In this document: positions 54,183 to 61,077 of the stretch, piece by piece
Numbering within the stretch: the first letter of the stretch is position 1
Layout: the number at the start of each line of letters is the position of its first letter
Source of the DNA: UBA2882 sp964619485
GTDB taxonomy: Bacteria; Bacillota; Clostridia; Lachnospirales; Lachnospiraceae
Reading direction: 5' to 3'
NCBI GenBank assembly: GCA_964619485.1
Contig: CAZUCI010000003.1
Span: 1 to 64,000, forward strand
Length of the DNA stretch: 64,000 nucleotides
The notes under the pieces: model-generated
What the model saw: only the letters and a program-made list of their open reading frames with translations
The model's database searches: none
Told to the model about the DNA's origin: nothing
Made by a program: the position numbers and the translations under genes

Positions 54183-54855
54183 CAAATGTCATATTCAGAT
54201 TATAAATGACGAGATGGTCTGCCCGCTCTGCGGCCAGGTTCTGAACAGGGAAGAGGCCGTGGAAGGGGCTTCAAAAGATGGGAAGGAAGACATGTATCCT
54301 AATCTGCAGTATAAGGAAAAGACAATCCGCATTGCAGGAAATATTTTTATTTTGATTGCGCTGGTGCTGGAGGTGCTTCTTATTTTGATTAATTACGTGA
54401 CCTCCACCCATGTCTGGTGGTCTCTTATTTGCGGGGTGGGACTTGTATATGCCTGTGTCACTTTGAAAAATATGTTTTCCGACAACAGTGGGCATGTGAT
54501 GAAGCTGTTTGTCCAGAGTGTGGGAGCGATAATTCTGGCACTGGTGATTGATTATATTCTCGGATACCGCGCCTGGAGCGTAAACTATGCCATCCCCACA
54601 GCCATCCTGACAGTTGACGGTTCGGTGGTGCTGTTAATGATCATCAATCGAAAGAACTGGCAGAGCTATATCCTTATGCAGATTCTGATGATTGTGGTCA
54701 GCGTGATTATGGTTCTGCTGATTGGCGCAGATATTGTCACCAAGCCGGTTCTGACCCTTGTGGCAGCGGGCGTGTCCCTGGGAGCTTTTGTATGTACCTA
54801 TATTATTGGCTACAAAAAAGCTGAGGTGGAAATCAAGAGAAGATTTCATTTCTAA
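54157..54855 (+). CDS. Zinc-ribbon membrane protein (DUF6320)
   Basis: A 232-residue protein. An N-terminal zinc ribbon (CSKCHIQIINDEMVCPLCG) is followed by six membrane helices from about residue 55 to 225. It overlaps the acyltransferase by 26 bases (ATG 54169 is an alternative start). DUF6320 proteins are repeatedly found between such an acyltransferase and an alpha/beta hydrolase, as far as I recall. Function unknown. Confidence 0.8.
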   Translation: MEFIMRECSKCHIQIINDEMVCPLCGQVLNREEAVEGASKDGKEDMYPNLQYKEKTIRIAGNIFILIALVLEVLLILINYVTSTHVWWSLICGVGLVYACVTLKNMFSDNSGHVMKLFVQSVGAIILALVIDYILGYRAWSVNYAIPTAILTVDGSVVLLMIINRKNWQSYILMQILMIVVSVIMVLLIGADIVTKPVLTLVAAGVSLGAFVCTYIIGYKKAEVEIKRRFHF

Positions 54856-54879
54856 AAAAGAGAGGACAGAGGAAGTTAT

Positions 54880-55827
54880 ATGGCAAAAAAAGAGAGCGAT
54901 GCCAGTGTGCGCGGAAAAATATTAAGAGAGCTGATTACAACAGTCAATTCCACGAAACTGATCGGAGAAAAGTTTAAGAGCGGCGAGCTTCGGAAAAATG
55001 TGGTGGAGCCGGCATGGAAGTGCCCGGAGGGATACAGTAACACCAGGTTTTCCTATGAAGAATTTGAGATGGAATGGTTCATGGAGGGGGAACCAGAGGA
55101 GGGTGTAATCAGAAAACAGGATGGCATTGTCATCTTACAGCTCCACGGAGGTGGCTACATCGGCAAGATGAAAAATACATACCGGTCCTTTGCTCTTTTA
55201 TACAACAGAGCGTCCAAAGGGGCACCGGTGCTGTCAGTCGATTATCGTGTGGCACCTGAGGATCCCTATCCGGCAGCACTGGTCGATGCAATTGCGGCTT
55301 ATGAATGGCTGCTGGGACTTGGCTACAGTGCAGATGATATGATTTTTGCAGGGGATTCCGCCGGAGGTGGTCTGGTTCTGGCACTTTGCCTTTATTTAAA
55401 GGACCATGACAGAGAACTGCCAAGAGGGATTATCACCATGTCAGCCTGGACGGATCTGGCGACGGAGGGTGCCTCCTACCGGGATAATTTTGAACTGGAC
55501 CCGCTGTTTGGAAATGCTACTGACAGTCTGGTGTTTCATTCCCAGTATGTTCCGGAGTTTTACAGCTATAAAAACCCCTATATTTCTCCACTTTATGGAA
55601 ATTTCGAGGGCTTTCCCCCGATGCTGATGCAGGTTGGTGAGTATGAGATGCTTCTGTCGGATACACTTTCTGTGGCGGCAAAGGCCAAAAAGGCAGGCGT
55701 AAAGGTCCGCCGCAGCGTTTACAAGGGAATGTTTCATGTATTTCAGATGGCCATGCTGCTCATGCCAGAGTCCAGAAAGGCCTGGGTCGAGGTGGAAAAA
55801 TTTATGGAACAGGTGATGCAGCCTTGA
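54880..55827 (+). CDS. Alpha/beta hydrolase of the hormone-sensitive lipase family
   Basis: A 315-residue esterase/lipase: oxyanion-hole motif H89GGGY, nucleophile S160 in GDSAGGG, acid probably in VGEYEMLLSD (about 253-261) and H286 in GMFHVF. It has no signal peptide, so it is cytoplasmic. It hydrolyses acyl esters, or may work in reverse as an acyltransferase. It lies 24 bases after the DUF6320 gene, with GAGAGGACAGAGGAAG upstream, and closes the three-gene unit. Confidence 0.9.
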   Translation: MAKKESDASVRGKILRELITTVNSTKLIGEKFKSGELRKNVVEPAWKCPEGYSNTRFSYEEFEMEWFMEGEPEEGVIRKQDGIVILQLHGGGYIGKMKNTYRSFALLYNRASKGAPVLSVDYRVAPEDPYPAALVDAIAAYEWLLGLGYSADDMIFAGDSAGGGLVLALCLYLKDHDRELPRGIITMSAWTDLATEGASYRDNFELDPLFGNATDSLVFHSQYVPEFYSYKNPYISPLYGNFEGFPPMLMQVGEYEMLLSDTLSVAAKAKKAGVKVRRSVYKGMFHVFQMAMLLMPESRKAWVEVEKFMEQVMQP

Positions 55828-55864
55828 CAAAAAGCAGTTTTTTGCATATGCTAAATGGGAAAGA

Positions 55865-56107
55865 AAAAGCGTAGAAGAGAGAGAGTACATTTGATGGAAG
55901 CAGCAGAGATGGATTGTCACCGGCTGAAAGCAATCCTTGTGAACATGAGATGGAAGTGCATCTTGGAGCCAAACTGTGGAAGAGCCCCTGGGCCTGGTAT
56001 ACAGTTTCGTTTATCCGCGTTAAGGAGCTGAGTGCCGGTAGAACCGGAAACAGAGTGGAACCACGGAATTTATTTCGCCTCTAATCCTGATTGGGATTGG
56101 GGGCTTT
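55865..56107 (+). promoter_or_regulatory. T-box riboswitch (cysteine) upstream of cysE-cysS
   Basis: The leader contains GAGAGAGTACATTTG at the start of stem I, an AGAGATGG distal bulge and, on the 3' side, a specifier loop with GGAAGTGCATC in which TGC (55957-55959, cysteine) is the likely specifier. The T-box AACAGAGTGGAACCACGG lies at 56049-56066. The terminator pairs AATCC with GGATT and CC with GG before CTTTTTT (about 56078-56107). Uncharged tRNA-Cys should stabilise the antiterminator and switch on cysE and cysS. Confidence 0.92.
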
Positions 56108-56162
56108 TTTAATTGTTTATCATGTGCCCCGTGCGGGATGTGATCAGCAGAGAGGATTTAAT

Positions 56163-56831
56163 ATGAGTTTTATCAAAAAAGTAAAGGAAGAAATCAAAGT
56201 CATCAGAGAGCGTGACCCGGCAATTCATTCCAGCATGGAGGTGTTTTTATATCCAAGCTTCAAGGCCATGCTGCATTACCGTCTGGCGCATAAGCTGTAT
56301 AATAAGAAGCATTATTTTCTGGCGCGATATGTTTCCCAGAGAGGTGTTCGCAAGACTGGAATAGAAATTCATCCCGGTGCACAGATCGGAAAGGGCTTTT
56401 TTATCGATCATGGAAATGGTGTCATTGTGGGAGAAACCTGTATTATTGGCGATAATGTGACCATGTATCAGGGCGTTACGCTTGGGGGAACCGGAAAGGA
56501 ACATGGGAAAAGACATCCAACCATCGGAAATAATGTTATGATTAGTGCAGGTGCAAAGGTATTAGGATCCTTCACCATTGGGGATAATAGTAAAATCGGT
56601 GCAGGAAGCGTTGTTTTAGAAGAGGTGCCGCCAAATTCCACGGTGGTTGGAGTTCCTGGCAGAGTGGTAAAGCGCAATAATATCAGTCTCCCCCAGGATG
56701 AGCTGGACCAGATTCATCTGCCTGACCCCATTGAGGAGGAGCTTGGCAATTTAAGAGAAAGTAATCGCCTGCTTTTACAGAGAGTGGAAGAGCTGGAAAA
56801 AAAGGTTTCTATTGAGAAAATAAAACAGTAA
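56163..56831 (+). CDS. cysE: Serine O-acetyltransferase
   Basis: A 222-residue hexapeptide-repeat enzyme that makes O-acetylserine, the first step of cysteine synthesis. The left-handed beta helix carries GIEIHPGAQIGKGFFIDHG and TLGGTGKEHGKRHPTIG, which hold the active-site and CoA-binding residues. The C-terminal 35 residues form a coiled coil (LRESNRLLLQRVEELEKKV). AGAGAGGA precedes ATG 56163. The gene is controlled by the T-box, and cysS follows after 12 bases. Confidence 0.95.
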   Translation: MSFIKKVKEEIKVIRERDPAIHSSMEVFLYPSFKAMLHYRLAHKLYNKKHYFLARYVSQRGVRKTGIEIHPGAQIGKGFFIDHGNGVIVGETCIIGDNVTMYQGVTLGGTGKEHGKRHPTIGNNVMISAGAKVLGSFTIGDNSKIGAGSVVLEEVPPNSTVVGVPGRVVKRNNISLPQDELDQIHLPDPIEEELGNLRESNRLLLQRVEELEKKVSIEKIKQ

Positions 56832-56843
56832 GGGAGAAATTAC

Positions 56844-58253
56844 ATGAAAATTTACAACACATTATCCAAAAGAAAAGAAGAATTTGTACCCATTGAAGAG
56901 GGAAAGGTCAGAATGTATGTCTGCGGACCTACCGTTTATAATCTGATTCATATTGGAAATGCCAGACCTATGATCGTTTTTGATACGGTCCGCCGCTACA
57001 TGGAGCATAAGGGCTATCAGGTGAATTATGTATCAAACTTTACCGATGTGGATGATAAGATTATCAAAGCCGCCAATGAAGAGGGCGTAGATCCGTCGGT
57101 AATCAGTGAGCGTTATATTGACGAATGCAAAAAGGATATGAAGGCCATGCATGTAAAGCCTGCAACCACACATCCAAAGGCAACAGAGGAGATTGACGGC
57201 ATGCTTGACATGATTTCCACGCTGATTGAGAAGGGGCATGCCTATGTGGCAAAGGATGGCACTGTTTATTTTAGAACCAGAAGCTTTTCCCAGTATGGAA
57301 AGCTGTCCCATAAAAACCTGGATGATTTACAGGGAGGAAACCGTTCCCTTTTGGTAAATGGTGAGGATCAGAAGGAAGATTCACTGGATTTTGTTCTCTG
57401 GAAACCAAAGAAGGAAGGAGAGCCTTATTGGGAATCGCCATGGTGCCAGGGAAGACCGGGCTGGCATATTGAGTGCTCTGTTATGAGTAAAAAATATCTT
57501 GGTGAGCAGATTGACATCCATGCTGGTGGAGAGGATCTTGTATTTCCTCATCATGAAAATGAGATCGCTCAGTCTGAGGCTGCCAATGATAAGGAATTTT
57601 CCAAATACTGGATGCACAATGCCTTTTTGAATATCGACAACAAAAAGATGAGTAAATCTCTTGGAAATTTCTTTACAGTAAGAGATATCAGTGAAAAATA
57701 TGACCTTCAGGTGCTGCGTTTCTTTATGCTTTCCGCACATTACAGAAGCCCATTGAACTTCAGCGCTGATTTGATGGAGGCAGCAAAGAACGGCCTTGAC
57801 CGAATCATTACCGGCGTAGATAATATTAAATATTCCATGGGTGTTACAAAGAAAGCTGCAATGGATGATGCAGAAAGGGAGTTGTTAAATCAGGCCAGAG
57901 CCTATGTGACCAAATTTGATGAGGCGATGGATGATGACTTTAATACCGCAGATGCTATTTCTGCAATTTTTGAGCTGATTAAATTTGCCAATAACAATGC
58001 GGATGCAGATAAATCCAAAGAATTTTTACAGGCACTGCTGGACGAAGTCAAGCTGCTGTGCGATATCTGTGGACTGGAGGTTGACAAGCAGGAGGAAATT
58101 CTGGATTCCGATATTGAAGCACTGATTGAGGAGCGTCAGGCAGCAAGAAAGGCAAAGAATTTCGCCAGAGCCGATGAAATCCGTGATGAACTGACAGCCA
58201 GGGGAATTGTGTTAGAGGATACCCGCGAAGGAGTAAAATGGAAGAGAGCTTAA
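56844..58253 (+). CDS. cysS: Cysteinyl-tRNA synthetase
   Basis: A 469-residue class I synthetase. The HIGH motif is HIGNARP after YVCGPTVYNLI, the zinc site includes the C of VCGP, GWHIECS and the FPHHENEIAQ histidine, and KKMSKSLGN is the KMSKS loop. The C-terminal part holds the helical anticodon-binding region. It sits with cysE under the cysteine T-box, coupling amino acid supply to charging. The mrnC start overlaps its end. Confidence 0.97.
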   Translation: MKIYNTLSKRKEEFVPIEEGKVRMYVCGPTVYNLIHIGNARPMIVFDTVRRYMEHKGYQVNYVSNFTDVDDKIIKAANEEGVDPSVISERYIDECKKDMKAMHVKPATTHPKATEEIDGMLDMISTLIEKGHAYVAKDGTVYFRTRSFSQYGKLSHKNLDDLQGGNRSLLVNGEDQKEDSLDFVLWKPKKEGEPYWESPWCQGRPGWHIECSVMSKKYLGEQIDIHAGGEDLVFPHHENEIAQSEAANDKEFSKYWMHNAFLNIDNKKMSKSLGNFFTVRDISEKYDLQVLRFFMLSAHYRSPLNFSADLMEAAKNGLDRIITGVDNIKYSMGVTKKAAMDDAERELLNQARAYVTKFDEAMDDDFNTADAISAIFELIKFANNNADADKSKEFLQALLDEVKLLCDICGLEVDKQEEILDSDIEALIEERQAARKAKNFARADEIRDELTARGIVLEDTREGVKWKRA

Positions 58254-58678
58254 GCTTACTTGGTAAAATAAAACAGGAGTTTTCCTGTGGAGAAATTGAT
58301 ATTCGTACCTACTCTCCATTGACGCTGGCTTTTTTGGGAGACTGTGTATTTGAAATCATCATTCGTACGGTTGTTGTGGAACGGGGAAACCGTGCGGCTG
58401 ATGGTTTACATAAGACAAAGAGCGCCATTGTAAATGCAGGTATGCAGGCAAAGCTTGCAGAGGTACTTTTGCCGGAGCTGACAGAAGAAGAACAGGGATT
58501 TTACAGGAGAGGAAGAAATGCGAAATCCTACACAAGTGCCAAAAATGCTTCCATCGGTGATTATCGAAAGGCGACAGGTCTGGAAGCTTTGTATGGCTTT
58601 TTGTATCTGACGGATCAGATGGACCGTGTGCTGGAATTAACCAGGCGCGGACTGGAGATAGTTAACATAACAATATAG
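58238..58678 (+). CDS. mrnC: Mini-ribonuclease III
   Basis: A 146-residue RNase III-like domain without a double-stranded RNA-binding domain: TLAFLGDCVFEIIIRT contains the conserved acidic residue, and ARNAKSYTSAKN-like and ATGLEALYGFLYL segments follow. Mini-III matures 23S rRNA ends. It overlaps cysS by 16 bases; the cysS-mrnC-rlmB-sigH order is conserved in Firmicutes. Confidence 0.95.
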   Translation: MEESLSLLGKIKQEFSCGEIDIRTYSPLTLAFLGDCVFEIIIRTVVVERGNRAADGLHKTKSAIVNAGMQAKLAEVLLPELTEEEQGFYRRGRNAKSYTSAKNASIGDYRKATGLEALYGFLYLTDQMDRVLELTRRGLEIVNITI

Positions 58679-58679
58679 T

Positions 58680-58770
58680 GTGGCGCTGGAAATACAGGCT
58701 TTAAGGAAGCGACAGCGCCACGGCAGACTGGAAAGGAGTATGCAGTCAGAATACTGACTGCAGAAAAAAT
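58680..58770 (+). promoter_or_regulatory. Two hairpins around the rlmB Shine-Dalgarno
   Basis: GTGGCGCTG (58680-58688) pairs perfectly with CAGCGCCAC (58713-58721). After GGAAAGGAG (58730-58738) comes a second hairpin TGCAGTCAG/CTGACTGCA (58741-58749/58754-58762, loop AATA), then 8 bases to ATG 58771. The Shine-Dalgarno is 32 bases from the start in sequence but about 10 if the hairpin is folded. Confidence 0.75.
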
Positions 58771-59511
58771 ATGGCATACGAAAAATTTACAATTGAGGGA
58801 AGAAATGCAGTCATTGAAGCGTTTCGTGCGGGAAAGACCATCGATAAAATTTATATTCTGGATGGCTGTCAGGATGGACCAATGATGACCATTCGAAGAG
58901 AAGCCAAAAAGCAGGATACGATTATCAAATACGTGGATAAGGAGCGGCTGGACCAGATGTCCTCCACCGGCAAGCATCAGGGAGTCATTGCCCATGCGGC
59001 AGCCTATGAATACGCTGAGGTTTCGGATATTCTCAACAGAGCAAAGGAGAAGGGGGAGGCACCCTTTATTTTCCTGTTGGACAATATTGAAGACCCACAT
59101 AATCTCGGGGCAATTATCCGTACCGCCAATCTGGCGGGTGCACATGGTGTAATTATTCCAAAAAACCGCGCAGTCGGACTGACGGCCACAGTGGCCAGAA
59201 CCTCCGCCGGAGCACTGAATTACACACCGGTTGCCAAGGTAACCAATATCGCCAAAACAATCGAAGACCTGAAAAAAGAAGGACTCTGGTTTGTCTGCGC
59301 TGATATGGATGGAACCAGGATGTATGATTTGAACCTTAAGGGAGCCATCGGTCTTGTCATCGGAAATGAGGGCGAGGGTGTTGGCCGTCTGGTAAAGGAA
59401 AAGTGTGATATGGTGGCAGCTATTCCCATGAAGGGTGATATTGATTCCCTGAATGCCTCGGTGGCTGCGGGTGTATTGGCATACGAAATTGTCCGTCAGA
59501 GAATGCAGTAA
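58771..59511 (+). CDS. rlmB: 23S rRNA (guanosine-2'-O)-methyltransferase RlmB
   Basis: A 246-residue SPOUT methyltransferase. An N-terminal L30e-like substrate domain (FTIEGRNAVIEAFRAGKTIDK) precedes the knotted SAM domain with FLLDNIEDPHNLGAIIRTA, IGLVIGNEGEGVGRLV and IPMKGDIDSLNASVAAGVLAYE. It methylates the peptidyl-transferase loop (Gm2251 in E. coli numbering). Translation start depends on the hairpin arrangement upstream. Confidence 0.94.
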   Translation: MAYEKFTIEGRNAVIEAFRAGKTIDKIYILDGCQDGPMMTIRREAKKQDTIIKYVDKERLDQMSSTGKHQGVIAHAAAYEYAEVSDILNRAKEKGEAPFIFLLDNIEDPHNLGAIIRTANLAGAHGVIIPKNRAVGLTATVARTSAGALNYTPVAKVTNIAKTIEDLKKEGLWFVCADMDGTRMYDLNLKGAIGLVIGNEGEGVGRLVKEKCDMVAAIPMKGDIDSLNASVAAGVLAYEIVRQRMQ

Positions 59512-59539
59512 AGTAAGAATCGGGAGGGCTTTTGAGGTC

Positions 59540-60151
59540 ATGCAGGATTATGAAGCTTGTACAGACGAGGAGCTGGTTTTGAGGGCCAGAGACGGAGAGA
59601 GCAAAATTACGGATTACCTCATGAATAAATACAAGAATCTGGTCAGGACTAAGGCCGGTTCCATGTATCTGATTGGCGGAGATAAGGACGACCTGATTCA
59701 GGAGGGAATGATAGGCCTGTTCAAGGCGGTCCGTGATTATGATGCCGGCAGAGATGCCAGCTTTCAGACCTTTGCTTCCCTGTGTATTTCAAGACAGATT
59801 TATACAGCACTGGAGGCTTCCGGGAGAAAGAAGCACCGTCCGCTGAATACCTATGTTTCTTTTTACCGAAATCAGATGAAGGAAGATGGGGAGGATGAGA
59901 CAATTCTGGAGCTGGAAAATAAGAGTGACCGAAATCCGGAAGAAATTCTGATTGACAAGGAAAATGTGGAAACAATTGAGAAGATTATTGAGACACAGCT
60001 CAGTGATTTTGAAAGACAGGTTCTTGAGCTTTCCATGACCGGTATGGGCTATACAGAGGTAGCACGGATTCTTGGACGGGATGAGAAATCCATAGACAAT
60101 GCTCTTTCCAGAATAAAAGCGAAAATCAGAAGAAATATGAGGGACTTATAG
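59540..60151 (+). CDS. sigH: Sporulation sigma factor SigH (sigma-70 family)
   Basis: About 203 residues with sigma regions 2 and 4: DEELVLRARDGESKI, the core-binding GDKDDLIQEGMIGLFKAVRDYD, the DNA-reading FQTFASLCISRQIYTAL, and the region 4 helix-turn-helix YTEVARILGRDEKSIDNALSRIK. The size and the rlmB-sigH context match SigH (Spo0H). GAGGTC precedes ATG 59540; an upstream in-frame ATG at 59453 lies inside rlmB. No other sporulation gene is present in the window. Confidence 0.92.
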   Translation: MQDYEACTDEELVLRARDGESKITDYLMNKYKNLVRTKAGSMYLIGGDKDDLIQEGMIGLFKAVRDYDAGRDASFQTFASLCISRQIYTALEASGRKKHRPLNTYVSFYRNQMKEDGEDETILELENKSDRNPEEILIDKENVETIEKIIETQLSDFERQVLELSMTGMGYTEVARILGRDEKSIDNALSRIKAKIRRNMRDL

Positions 60152-60242
60152 ACTAGCCAATGATTGAAAAACTACATGACATAATATTTTTACATAGTTA
60201 TTTGACTTGAATTTGTAAAAAATAAGATTGGAGTAAAATACA

Positions 60243-60596
60243 ATGGATGAAGCATTATTTGACAAATTAGAGGATATGGGTGCTGAGGTTGACGATACGC
60301 TGGACCGTCTCATGGGAGACGAAGAGATGTATCTGGAATACCTGAAAAAGTTCCCGGATAATGAGAATATATCAGCACTGCGTAAGGCTGTTGACGCAGG
60401 AGACTGTGATACTGCCATGAAGGAGGAACATACCCTGAAGGGTGTTGCACTGAATTTGGGACTGCTTCCACTTGTGGATGTATGTATGGATATGCTTCTT
60501 GATTTCAGAGAAGGTAAAAAGGAAGAAGCCCTGGCTCAGATTGGAGATGTGGAGGCATGCTTTAACCAGTGGGCCGCCGCAATCAGAGAGAACTAG
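60243..60596 (+). CDS. Stand-alone HPt phosphotransfer protein 1
   Basis: A 117-residue four-helix protein with the HPt motif EEHTLKGVALNLG; H63 is the phospho-acceptor. It lacks a kinase or receiver domain, so it should shuttle phosphate between hybrid kinases and receiver proteins. The large hybrid kinases at 48725 and 61078 are candidate partners. TTGGAG lies upstream, and TTGACT near 60203 may be part of its promoter. Confidence 0.9.
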   Translation: MDEALFDKLEDMGAEVDDTLDRLMGDEEMYLEYLKKFPDNENISALRKAVDAGDCDTAMKEEHTLKGVALNLGLLPLVDVCMDMLLDFREGKKEEALAQIGDVEACFNQWAAAIREN

Positions 60597-60717
60597 AATA
60601 TAAGATTACATTTTTCTTAAAAGTGAGAAGGGTGTAATCTTTTGTTTTCATAAGACTGTGAAATGGAATCAGGTCTGTATTCATTTGGGGAAAACAAAAG
60701 AAGAGAGGAAAAATGCA

Positions 60718-61071
60718 ATGAACAGATATAAATTATCGAAGGCCGGAATCAATACAAAAGAGGGGATTGCGCGATTGAGTGGAAAGGCGGATCTCTATGA
60801 GGATATGCTGAATAAATTTCCCGGGGATACACATTTCCAGAGCCTGCTGGAGACGATTGAGCAAAAGGATGTGGAAGAGGCATTTCAGTGTTCACATGCT
60901 CTTAAGGGCATGGCCGGAAATCTGAGCATGATTGATTTTTATGATACACTGGTTCCACTTGTGGAGGAATTCAGAGCAGGAAGCATGGAGCATACGGAGG
61001 AGCTGATGGTGCCCGTAAAGGAAAATTATGAGCGTGTAGTTGAGGCGATTGGACCGGTAGAAAGCGTGTAA
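60718..61071 (+). CDS. Stand-alone HPt phosphotransfer protein 2
   Basis: A 117-residue HPt protein with CSHALKGMAGNLS (H60). It is the same length as the protein at 60243 and similarly organised (LSGKADLYEDMLNKFPGD versus MGDEEMYLEYLKKFPDN), so the pair looks like an old duplication. GAGAGGAA fixes ATG 60718. The kinase gene starts 6 bases after its stop, strongly suggesting cotranscription and a shared phosphorelay. Confidence 0.9.
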   Translation: MNRYKLSKAGINTKEGIARLSGKADLYEDMLNKFPGDTHFQSLLETIEQKDVEEAFQCSHALKGMAGNLSMIDFYDTLVPLVEEFRAGSMEHTEELMVPVKENYERVVEAIGPVESV

Positions 61072-61077
61072 ATACCT

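Noticed and set aside
58740..58757. Five-codon mini-frame ATGCAGTCAGAATACTGA before rlmB
   Set aside because: The ATG is too close to GGAG for initiation and the bases are better explained as the 9-bp hairpin.
58615..59541. 308-codon minus-strand frame opposite rlmB
   Set aside because: Shadow frame of rlmB; no ribosome binding site and no recognisable domain.
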